Below are positions 1 to 4,998 of a stretch of 5,511 nucleotides of DNA, one piece after another (the stretch's first letter is position 1; every line of letters starts with the position of its first letter). The position numbers were made by a program, and so were the translations under genes. Source of the DNA: Microcaldota archaeon. Its GTDB lineage: Archaea > Micrarchaeota > Micrarchaeia > Norongarragalinales > UBA8480. The DNA is taken from the NCBI GenBank assembly GCA_030697615.1, contig JAUYPK010000089.1, forward strand, positions 1 through 5,511. Direction: 5' to 3'. The notes under the pieces were generated by a model, which saw nothing but the letters and a program-made list of their open reading frames with translations, searched no databases and was not told where the DNA came from.

Positions 1-382
1 AAATTATCTCCTTTTTACATTTTGCAGTTTCAACTGGAAACAACCGCATCACGTTTTTTTGTCCAAGAGTGAGGAAAACAGGCGAAGCGGTAAATTTAAG
101 CGGCTTAATTTGCGATAAGTGTTTGTTCTGGTCAATTACAATTGACTGCAAGGTTTCGATCGGCACAGCTTTGAACTTTTTTGGCTTTGAAGGGATTTCA
201 AACACTAAACCCTTTCCAACAAGCGAACGCAAACAGACATAGCATTTCGTTCGGGGAATCGCTGCGTCGTTTGCTATTTCACTTGCAGTTGCTGATTCGC
301 TTTGATACAAGTAAGCGAGGGTTTTTGACTCGTTTTTAGGCAGCCCAAGCCGCTTTAGAAGATGCAAAACTGTAACCGCCAT
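1..382 (-). CDS. TrmB-type winged-helix transcriptional regulator (partial, C-terminus beyond left edge)
   Basis: I translated this minus-strand frame by hand: it starts at the ATG at 382-380 and stays open to the window edge, giving 127 residues. Residues 5-74 follow the TrmB N-terminal pattern: a LLKRLGLPKNESKTLAYL opening helix, a helix-turn-helix around SEIANDAAIPRTKCY (34-48), a LRSLVGKGLV wing approach (51-60), and a PSKPKKFKAVP segment (64-74) where TrmB proteins usually have a 'grPk.y.a..p' wing. TrmB-family proteins are DNA-binding regulators, often of sugar or central carbon metabolism, with an effector-binding domain after the helix-turn-helix. Whether that domain exists here cannot be seen. 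The gene is divergent from the phosphohistidine-domain gene, with 42 bp between starts, so control of that neighbour is plausible but inferred. Family assignment is strong; target and effector are unknown. Confidence 0.85.
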   Translation of the reverse strand, partial: MAVTVLHLLKRLGLPKNESKTLAYLYQSESATASEIANDAAIPRTKCYVCLRSLVGKGLVFEIPSKPKKFKAVPIETLQSIVIDQNKHLSQIKPLKFTASPVFLTLGQKNVMRLFPVETAKCKKEII

Positions 383-392
383 GGTGACACAA

Positions 393-398
393 TTATAA
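393..398 (+). promoter_or_regulatory. TATA-like box for the phosphohistidine-domain gene
   Basis: TTATAA is centred about 29 nt upstream of the ATG at 425, the spacing expected for an archaeal TATA box feeding an almost leaderless mRNA. It supports choosing 425 over an in-frame ATG at 362, which lies upstream of this box and inside the divergent regulator gene. It sits only 11-16 nt from the regulator start, so the two divergent promoters must overlap. Confidence 0.55.
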
Positions 399-419
399 GT
401 TGCACTAAAAGAAGAAAAG

Positions 420-427
420 CATATATG
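420..427 (-). promoter_or_regulatory. Candidate TATA-like element for the TrmB-type gene
   Basis: The palindrome CATATATG lies about 42 nt upstream of the regulator start and would place transcription initiation near 397, leaving a leader of about 15 nt. It overlaps the start codon of the divergent gene, so the AT content may have another cause. This is a weak call based on position and composition only. Confidence 0.3.
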
Positions 428-1471
428 GCTGAACAAATCTACTCAATGACTAACTGGATGCAGGAGATAAAAAAGCACTTCAACACAGATATGAACTTAC
501 AACCTGCAATTGATGAGGATCTTGAGAAGTTTCCGCGGTTGGCAAAACTAAATGCCGAGGTCGGAACCCCTATTGACAGACCACAAAATATTCCAGTAGA
601 TGAGTTTCTCAAAGGCGGAGAAAACTTTGAACGCTTCTTTGCAGAGAATTGCAAGAGCGGCAGATATTCAATCAAGGCTCAGCCGCTTGAAAAGTTTAAA
701 AACACCTTATTCCGAAACAGACTTCATGGCGTTACGCAACAAGAAGCGATTGAATTTGTGAAAAACTTGAAGCCAGACCCATTTCACTACAGCATACAGA
801 TATGGGAATATTTTGACTCAATTGCAGGCGGAATATTTACAGTAAGTGAACGCGGAATCTACGGCGAATTCACAAAGGGAAAACACTTTAATTTAACGCA
901 GGGCATTGAAGCACCAATAACGAGTTTTGTAAACTTCCGCACAAATGAGTTTAGCATAAGCGACTATTCACTTGCCAGTGTAGCGCTTGCCGCGTTTAAC
1001 TTAGTTAAGGCAAAACATACGGTTAACATGGGCAATTACCCAACGTTCAATGACTATTTAGCTGGCTACTTTGAGTTTATTTACTACGGCGACGGCGGCT
1101 ATAGATTCATTGATTATAACACTACAAGCGTAATGAACAACATCCGCAACATTGAAATAAAGAAAGGAAATTGCGCTTCTCCTGGAAAAGCAACTGGAAT
1201 CGCAAGGCACATAAAAAGCGAAGTGGATTTTGCAAAGTTTTGTGAAGGTGACGTGCTAATAGCTGAGTTCACCAACCCCGCGTTTGTCCCAATAATGGCA
1301 AAAGCATCTGCAATAATAACAACTAAAGGCGGACTTTTGTCACACGCTGCAATCATAAGTAGAGAATTGAAAAAGCCATGCCTGGTCGGGATGAAAAAAG
1401 CTTTTGAATACTTTCCCGATGGCAGCGTAGTAGAAGTAGACGGCGACAATGGAATTGCTAAAGTGGTTTAA
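425..1471 (+). CDS. Phosphohistidine swivelling-domain protein (PEP-utilizing enzyme mobile domain) with reduced PPDK-N-like N-terminus
   Basis: This 348-residue protein ends in a PEP-utilizer mobile domain (about residues 244-348). The domain has the GNCASPGKATG opening (248-258) and the TTKGGLLSHAAIISREL signature, in which His307 is the expected phosphorylated residue, followed by PCLVG. In PEP synthase, PPDK and rifampicin phosphotransferase this domain carries phosphate between an ATP-grasp domain and an acceptor domain. The region before it has an AGGIFT segment (114-119), GIYGEF...LTQG (124-140) and YFEFIYYGDGGYRFIDYNT (215-233). These resemble the 'sGv.FT', 'G...vt.G' and 'ie......yi.q.rP' parts of the PPDK ATP-binding domain, but the usual first half of that domain is missing. 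There is no PEP/pyruvate-binding TIM barrel, so this is not a complete PEP synthase and its acceptor is unknown. Start 425 is preferred over 362 because of the TATA-like box and the divergent gene. The mobile domain is certain; the N-terminal reading is inferred. Confidence 0.85.
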   Translation: MAEQIYSMTNWMQEIKKHFNTDMNLQPAIDEDLEKFPRLAKLNAEVGTPIDRPQNIPVDEFLKGGENFERFFAENCKSGRYSIKAQPLEKFKNTLFRNRLHGVTQQEAIEFVKNLKPDPFHYSIQIWEYFDSIAGGIFTVSERGIYGEFTKGKHFNLTQGIEAPITSFVNFRTNEFSISDYSLASVALAAFNLVKAKHTVNMGNYPTFNDYLAGYFEFIYYGDGGYRFIDYNTTSVMNNIRNIEIKKGNCASPGKATGIARHIKSEVDFAKFCEGDVLIAEFTNPAFVPIMAKASAIITTKGGLLSHAAIISRELKKPCLVGMKKAFEYFPDGSVVEVDGDNGIAKVV

Positions 1472-1746
1472 ACCGCCTTGTTTTTTGTAAGCACAACGTG
1501 AAGTTCTTCACCTTGTTTTGTTACATTTATGCTGAAACCACGTGGCGCGTGCCTTTGAAAAACTCGGCTAAGCGTAGCTTCAATTTGCTCGTTGTCGTTT
1601 GTGCAGCTTTCAGAAGCTAGTTTTTTCAGAACAAAGTCGTTGATTCCCTTCATCTTGATCTTTACCCTGTGGCCACGCTGGTCGCGCGTGTGAATAACGC
1701 CAAGCACTTCAAGCCTGGCCCTCAGCATTGAACTAGGAGAAAACAT
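1468..1746 (-). CDS. Hypothetical 92-residue protein
   Basis: I do not recognise this family. The product is small, soluble and basic, with a likely alternating strand/helix pattern: LRARLEVLGVIHTR and GHRVKIKMKG (about 8-34) look like strands, INDFVLKKLASES and NEQIEATLSRVFQRH (about 35-66) like helices, and FSINVTKQ plus LHVVLTKN (about 72-89) like a closing hairpin. There are no membrane segments, no signal peptide and only one cysteine. The start at 1746 has a TATA-like TTTTTAA centred 34 nt upstream; Met7 (1728) is a possible alternative. The stop overlaps that of the convergent phosphohistidine gene within a TTTAAA palindrome. The gene is divergent from the 1839 gene. It is probably real, given its position, its fit between neighbours and its promoter; its function is unknown. 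Confidence 0.6.
   Translation of the reverse strand: MFSPSSMLRARLEVLGVIHTRDQRGHRVKIKMKGINDFVLKKLASESCTNDNEQIEATLSRVFQRHAPRGFSINVTKQGEELHVVLTKNKAV
1481..1486 (+). terminator. Oligo-T terminator candidate after the phosphohistidine-domain gene
   Basis: Six T residues start ten bases after the stop codon at 1469-1471, with no hairpin evident, which matches the oligo-T signals used by archaeal RNA polymerase. The run lies inside the convergent 92-residue gene, where it is read as the Lys-Asn codons of its C-terminal KNK. Confidence 0.4.
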
Positions 1747-1776
1747 AACTTTCTATGAAGAAAGGGACAAATGGAG

Positions 1777-1783
1777 TTAAAAA
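1777..1783 (-). promoter_or_regulatory. TATA-like box for the 92-residue protein gene
   Basis: TTTTTAA on the minus strand is centred about 34 nt upstream of the ATG at 1746-1744, which would give a leader of about 8 nt. No Shine-Dalgarno sequence precedes the start. The call rests on position and composition. Confidence 0.4.
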
Positions 1784-1810
1784 GTTTTTCAACTAGAGGC
1801 GGCAAAAAGC

Positions 1811-1816
1811 TATTAA
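1811..1816 (+). promoter_or_regulatory. TATA-like box for the 1839-3083 gene pair
   Basis: TATTAA is centred 25-26 nt before the ATG at 1839, which predicts an essentially leaderless transcript starting at that ATG. This favours 1839 over the TTG at 1821 as the translation start. The same box probably serves the nucleotidyltransferase gene downstream. Confidence 0.45.
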
Positions 1817-1838
1817 CCGCTTGGTTGTAATTTTCTAC

Positions 1839-2339
1839 ATGCATGAACGTATTTTAGCAGTTGCTGCAAAGCTTCCGAGAGATAAACCTAGCTTTCAAAA
1901 ATTAGACGACCACCCTTGCATTTCTCGTGTCGAATATACGCCAGTTTCAAAACAGTTTACTCTTTTGCCAACTGGATCCAACGTAGGGAATCACGTTGTA
2001 CTTAGCCAAACCGCCTTGAGAAAAGCATTGCGGGGAACGCGCTATAAGCCAGAATCTCCATCTGATCGATTAGTGGCAAGGCACGACATAAAGCACAGTG
2101 GAAAAGTAGTTGCAACGATTTACACACATTTGTCTCATGGAAAAAGAGAAGTTGACTTTATGCACTTTGATGTGGATCACTTTGAACTACTTGTAAGAAA
2201 GATCTTTGGATCTGACCACGACCGCGAATCATGGCCAATTAGAAAACGCACCACGCCGTTGCCAGTTGAAGAACCAAAAACCCGAGTAGCTAAACCCCGC
2301 AACAGAAGGGAAACAAACCCAGCACAATTTAGGCGCTAA
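1839..2339 (+). CDS. Hypothetical protein with a basic, proline-rich C-terminal tail
   Basis: I do not recognise this 166-residue protein. Residues 1-130 look like a mixed alpha/beta globular domain. They include an acidic and histidine-rich stretch, VDFMHFDVDHFELLVRKIF, close to its end, which could be a metal or packing site but matches no motif I know. The last 35 or so residues are rich in Pro, Arg, Lys and Glu and look disordered and basic, as in many nucleic-acid-binding tails. There are no membrane segments and no signal peptide. I chose the ATG at 1839 over the in-frame TTG at 1821 because a TATA-like box lies 25 nt before it. The next gene, a CCA-adding-like nucleotidyltransferase, starts only 6 bases after the stop, so the two are probably co-transcribed and may work together, perhaps on RNA. 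That link is inference. Confidence 0.7.
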   Translation: MHERILAVAAKLPRDKPSFQKLDDHPCISRVEYTPVSKQFTLLPTGSNVGNHVVLSQTALRKALRGTRYKPESPSDRLVARHDIKHSGKVVATIYTHLSHGKREVDFMHFDVDHFELLVRKIFGSDHDRESWPIRKRTTPLPVEEPKTRVAKPRNRRETNPAQFRR

Positions 2340-2345
2340 AACAAC

Positions 2346-3083
2346 ATGAAAAAATTGCAACTTCCAATTTTCCTACAAGAGCCTGAAACGCTGGCAATTT
2401 TCAAAGACATAGCAGCAGCCGTGCCGAAAGGTACGAAGTTTTACATTGTTGGCGGAGCAATGCGCAACGCAATGTTTTACTACTATTTCAAGAAAAAGCT
2501 GCCCCAGCGAGATTATGACTCGCTTATTGTTGGCGATCATAAGAAATTCATTACCAACTTGCGAAAACGCGGCTTCGTATATGGAAAAATTCGGCGCAAA
2601 ACTCAAGCAGTGTTGAAAAAAGCCAAGTTCAAAAACGCAAAAACGTTGAACGACTTTGTTTTTCTCGACATGCACTGGGTGAAAAAAGTAGACATTGTCC
2701 AAAACATGAAAGACCACGCTTCATTTACAATTAACGGCTTCGCAATCGAAGTACGCGACTTATTTTCTTCAAATTGGCGCAAAAAAGTAGTTGAAATGCC
2801 TAACGCAATTAGGGATTTAAGGCGCAAGCAACTTGTTGTAAACGCTGTTGACAACAAACATAATTTATTCGCCGCTATGCGGTTCATGTCAGTTGGTTTC
2901 AAGCAGCCGGGTAAAAGCGACGTTGACTGGCTGGTTCGTGAATTTGCAAAATCGCACAAAAAAAGGAGGAAACGTAATCTCGAAAAGCTCTACAACTACG
3001 TTGGCGGAAAGAAAAAAGCAGAGAAGCTAGCGAAAAAAATTGGAATAGATTTAAAAAAACTAATTGCACTAAACGCCAGTTGA
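2346..3083 (+). CDS. Minimal nucleotidyltransferase resembling the class II CCA-adding enzyme / poly(A) polymerase head
   Basis: Class II CCA-adding enzymes and bacterial poly(A) polymerases add nucleotides to RNA 3' ends with a Pol-beta-type head domain. This 245-residue protein shows the head in order: YIVGGAMRN (33-41, versus 'VGG.vRD'), RDYDSLIV with the metal-binding DxD (Asp56, Asp58), FVFLDMHW with a possible third carboxylate (Asp108), [10 protein letters not shown] (126-135, versus 'DFTINALA'), and [14 protein letters not shown] followed by [13 protein letters not shown] (about 154-186), which matches the family's 'DL...k.iR......D..R.lRa.RF' segment. The RD after GG is RN, and the RRD before FTIN is DHAS, so the protein is divergent. 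The C-terminus is only a short, very Lys/Arg-rich segment; body and tail domains are missing. Archaea normally use class I CCA enzymes, so this is probably another RNA-directed or protein-directed nucleotidyltransferase. It starts 6 nt after the previous gene and overlaps the convergent dUTPase by 15 nt. Confidence 0.75.
   Translation: MKKLQLPIFLQEPETLAIFKDIAAAVPKGTKFYIVGGAMRNAMFYYYFKKKLPQRDYDSLIVGDHKKFITNLRKRGFVYGKIRRKTQAVLKKAKFKNAKTLNDFVFLDMHWVKKVDIVQNMKDHASFTINGFAIEVRDLFSSNWRKKVVEMPNAIRDLRRKQLVVNAVDNKHNLFAAMRFMSVGFKQPGKSDVDWLVREFAKSHKKRRKRNLEKLYNYVGGKKKAEKLAKKIGIDLKKLIALNAS
3053..3059 (-). terminator. Oligo-T terminator candidate after dUTPase
   Basis: On the minus strand a run of seven T residues starts nine bases after the dUTPase stop codon, and a second T7 lies at 3033-3039. 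No hairpin is evident. Both runs are the complement of lysine codons in the Lys-rich end of the convergent nucleotidyltransferase gene, so the coding need and the termination signal cannot be separated by eye. Confidence 0.4.
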
Positions 3084-3518
3084 GCCGAACCCGCCTTTGC
3101 CACGCTGCGTTTCAGTAAGTTCTTCGTGTTCGGCAAAGTCAGCGCGGTGCACTTTCGCAACTACAAGCTGTGCAATTCTATCCCCATTTTTCACAACAAA
3201 ATCGTTATCGCCAAGATTAAGCATGATTACATGAAGCTCGCCACGGTAGTCGCTGTCAATTGTGCCAGGAGAATTTGGCAACATTATACCATGTTTAAGC
3301 GATAACCCACTGCGTGGCCGAACTTGCACTTCGTAACCAAACGGAATTTCCAGAAACAAACCAGTTGGAACCGCGAACCTCTTGCCAGGTGCAATTGTAA
3401 GGTCTTCGCTGACATTCGCCCTTACGTCGGCTCCTGCTGCGCCTGGAGTCATGTAAATGGGAAGTTGCGCTCCGTTGGCGGTTTTGATTTTAATAGTTAC
3501 TTCAGCCAATGTTCTCAC
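3069..3518 (-). CDS. dut: Deoxyuridine 5'-triphosphate nucleotidohydrolase (trimeric dUTPase)
   Basis: dUTPase hydrolyses dUTP to dUMP and pyrophosphate, keeping uracil out of DNA and supplying dUMP for thymidylate synthesis; it acts in the cytoplasm as a homotrimer. All five family motifs are present in this 149-residue protein: AAGADVRA (27-34), [11 protein letters not shown] (68-78), [12 protein letters not shown] (84-95, with catalytic Asp88 and the sugar-selecting Tyr91), GDRIAQLVV (112-120), and the P-loop-like [10 protein letters not shown] at the C-terminus (139-148). Length is typical and nothing is truncated. The start is GTG at 3518-3516, overlapping the NDK stop in a GTGA arrangement that suggests translational coupling. 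It is the trimeric Dut type and not the bifunctional dCTP deaminase/dUTPase found in many archaea. The 3' end overlaps the convergent nucleotidyltransferase gene by 15 bases. Confidence 0.97.
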   Translation of the reverse strand: MRTLAEVTIKIKTANGAQLPIYMTPGAAGADVRANVSEDLTIAPGKRFAVPTGLFLEIPFGYEVQVRPRSGLSLKHGIMLPNSPGTIDSDYRGELHVIMLNLGDNDFVVKNGDRIAQLVVAKVHRADFAEHEELTETQRGKGGFGSTGV

Positions 3519-3988
3519 TTCTTGCCTTGTTCCTCTGGAGAGTAGATATAGTCAGCCAATGCAATTTTAGCTTTTACGATTTCGTTTGGTTGGAAGAAGT
3601 TTGCCATTTCACGTTTAGCACTGTCAACGCTGTCGCTGGCGTGTACTAAGTTGCATTGCTGTGAATTGGAATAGTCTCCGCGGATTGTTCCAGCTGCTGC
3701 TTTTCTTCCATTTGTAGCACCGAGTAAATCACGTACAACTTTAACTGCTTCAACACCTTCCCACACAGTTGCAAGCACAGGAGCTTGTTTAACAAAACTG
3801 CACAAGCCATCATAAAATGGTTTTCCAATGTGTTCAGCGTAGTGCTTTCCTAGGAGCTTATCATCTGTTTGGACAACTTTAGCAGCTACTAGCACTAAGC
3901 CTTTTTTTTCTAGCCGGGTAAATATTTCACCAGCTAATCCGCGTTGCATTGCGTCTGGTTTAAGCATTACAAAAGTACGTTCATTCAT
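3515..3988 (-). CDS. ndk: Nucleoside diphosphate kinase
   Basis: NDK moves the gamma-phosphate of ATP to other (d)NDPs through a phosphohistidine, balancing NTP and dNTP pools. The 157-residue protein has the [14 protein letters not shown] opening and every standard active-site residue at the expected spacing: Lys10, Tyr50, Phe58, Arg86, Thr92, Arg103, Asn113 and catalytic His116. The signature reads NLVHASDS where most members have 'N.vHgSDs', a mild Gly-to-Ala change; [10 protein letters not shown] precedes it. Length is slightly above the usual 135-155 because of a short C-terminal extension ending in EEQGKK. It is the first gene of an operon with dUTPase, whose GTG start overlaps its stop. 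Upstream, TATTTAAATA is centred about 29 nt before the ATG. A GAGG at 4005-4002 is 13 nt from the ATG, too far for a good Shine-Dalgarno site. Confidence 0.97.
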   Translation of the reverse strand: MNERTFVMLKPDAMQRGLAGEIFTRLEKKGLVLVAAKVVQTDDKLLGKHYAEHIGKPFYDGLCSFVKQAPVLATVWEGVEAVKVVRDLLGATNGRKAAAGTIRGDYSNSQQCNLVHASDSVDSAKREMANFFQPNEIVKAKIALADYIYSPEEQGKK

Positions 3989-4012
3989 ATTTTCATCTCA
4001 ACCTCACATTTC

Positions 4013-4022
4013 TATTTAAATA
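4013..4022 (-). promoter_or_regulatory. TATA box for the ndk-dut operon
   Basis: TATTTAAATA is centred about 29 nt upstream of the ndk ATG, the best TATA-like element in the window, and predicts a transcript starting 0-5 nt before the ATG. A further AT-rich stretch at about 4023-4036 could be a second box for a slightly longer leader that would contain the GAGG at 4005-4002. Confidence 0.6.
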
Positions 4023-4055
4023 ATTATTATAGAATATTAAGAGGGGAAAGAAGAT

Positions 4056-4061
4056 AAAAAA
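4056..4061 (-). terminator. Oligo-T terminator candidate after the sigma-like gene
   Basis: On the minus strand six T residues lie 15 bases past the stop of the 4077-4940 gene and before the ndk promoter. No stem precedes them. This suits an archaeal oligo-T terminator and would separate the sigma-like gene from the ndk-dut operon. Confidence 0.45.
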
Positions 4062-4076
4062 GGTGCGTATGGTTAT

Positions 4077-4940
4077 TCACTTTTTAAGAAGCTTGGTTGC
4101 TTTTTGATAAGCGTAGTAAAAGTCGCTTTGGGAAACTTTTAAATGTCTAGCTACTTCGCCGCTGCCTCTTCCTAAATTCATCAACGCAAACGCCATAACC
4201 CAATGTGGCTTGGCACCAAGGTTAAGCAGCTTTTGTAAATCCAGCTTGATATTTTCCTTGCGTGCTTCGCGTGGCACGTACACTCTGGCGCTTCTCTTTT
4301 TTCTCACTTCTGCAGCTATTGAAGCAGCTATGTGACTAACCGCGTGTTGGTCAAACCCAGTTTCAGACGGGTGTTTAGTTTCAAGCGCGTTAGTTAAACC
4401 ACGCTGACCAGCTTGTTGTATCTCGCTGTCAGATAAATATTTATCCCAGTAACGGGGAAGAAAAGTGTGGCTGTCAACAGTCACTTCACTAACCAAATTT
4501 CTATGCCGGGCTATTTCATCTTCGTTTGTTTCCCTTATTTTCAACACGCGAGGAAGCCGCTCAAGTAATTTAAGCTGCGTTAACTGCGTAATTCCGCTGT
4601 TAATTTTCACACGGAGTTCCTTAAGCGTTTCTGGAGGTGCGTTTTCAAACGCTTCAGCTATAATCGCAGGAGTATCATATTTTTTGCCTTCAAAGTAGTC
4701 AGGTGCAATGCGAAGAAGCGTGCGGTGAAATGGACTAAGTGGGTCTATCGCGCTTTTTTGTATTTGAGTTGTTGTTTTCTTCGCTTTTAAAAGTCCAGCG
4801 TCCATTATTTCATCAAGCGAAGCAGCTACTCTTCCTGGCATTTTTTGGTGGATTTCCAACGCGTGGTGCATCGCTTCCTCTGCGTCAACATAAGCACGCT
4901 TTGAAAAAAGTCCTTCAAATAAATTAGATTTAATAGCCAT
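4077..4940 (-). CDS. Sigma-70-like protein: N-terminal winged-helix-like part, region 2-like domain, region 4-like helix-turn-helix
   Basis: Residues 142-226 of this 287-residue protein align by eye with sigma-70 region 2. EIQQAGQRGLTNAL (173-186) matches 'DLiQeGniGLm.A', with Gln176, Gly178, Gly181, Leu182 and Ala185 in register. After 13 residues comes FDQHAVSHIAASI (196-208), matching the group 3 pattern 'FstYAvptI.geI', then a basic stretch and VYVPREARKEN (221-230), like 'i.vPr.lke'. The paired tryptophans of region 2.3, which melt promoters in housekeeping sigma factors, are Ser-His here. Residues 244-287 hold a helix-turn-helix, GEVARHLKVSQSDFYYAYQKA, like region 4.2. Residues 65-133 look like a separate winged helix. 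Sigma factors direct bacterial RNA polymerase to promoters; this setting looks archaeal, so the role is uncertain. TTTAAA is centred 32 nt before the ATG, and codon use by eye resembles its neighbours. It could also be a DNA-binding protein of another family with convergent motifs. Confidence 0.65.
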   Translation of the reverse strand: MAIKSNLFEGLFSKRAYVDAEEAMHHALEIHQKMPGRVAASLDEIMDAGLLKAKKTTTQIQKSAIDPLSPFHRTLLRIAPDYFEGKKYDTPAIIAEAFENAPPETLKELRVKINSGITQLTQLKLLERLPRVLKIRETNEDEIARHRNLVSEVTVDSHTFLPRYWDKYLSDSEIQQAGQRGLTNALETKHPSETGFDQHAVSHIAASIAAEVRKKRSARVYVPREARKENIKLDLQKLLNLGAKPHWVMAFALMNLGRGSGEVARHLKVSQSDFYYAYQKATKLLKK

Positions 4941-4969
4941 ACAAATAGAAGTATTGAAATTGAATGCTC

Positions 4970-4975
4970 TTTAAA
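4970..4975 (-). promoter_or_regulatory. TATA-like box for the sigma-like gene
   Basis: TTTAAA is centred about 32 nt upstream of the ATG at 4940-4938, in the 58-nt gap after the membrane-protein gene. It would give a leader of about 6 nt. No Shine-Dalgarno site is visible, and no oligo-T run separates it from the upstream gene, so read-through from upstream is also possible. Confidence 0.5.
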
Positions 4976-4998
4976 CTTTAGTTGCGGCTTCCTTCCGT

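Noticed and set aside
398..407. AGT-TGC-ACT as a possible TrmB operator half-site pair
   Set aside because: Only the outer three bases are inverted repeats, which is too short to separate from chance.
362..424. In-frame upstream extension of the phosphohistidine gene starting at the ATG at 362
   Set aside because: It would lie inside the divergent TrmB-type gene and upstream of the TATA-like box at 393-398; the added 21 residues look non-native (Cys/Arg-rich), so the ATG at 425 is preferred.
1114..1449. Long antisense open frame opposite the phosphohistidine gene
   Set aside because: It is a shadow of a gene whose plus-strand reading carries a clear catalytic motif; its own translation shows no recognisable domain.
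1821..1838. TTG at 1821 as the start of the hypothetical gene
   Set aside because: An ATG follows 18 bases later at 1839 with a TATA-like box 25 nt before it; the TTG would leave only about 7 nt from that box.
2373..2959. Antisense open frames opposite the nucleotidyltransferase
   Set aside because: The plus-strand frame has the ordered nucleotidyltransferase motifs, while the antisense translations have no coherent motif.
3989..4005. GAGG at 4005-4002 as a Shine-Dalgarno site for ndk
   Set aside because: It is 13 nt from the ATG, too far for normal function, and would barely be in the transcript if the TATA box at 4013-4022 is used.
4465..4927. Plus-strand open frames inside the sigma-like gene
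   Set aside because: They are short, overlap a full-length gene on the other strand and have no promoter or recognisable domain.
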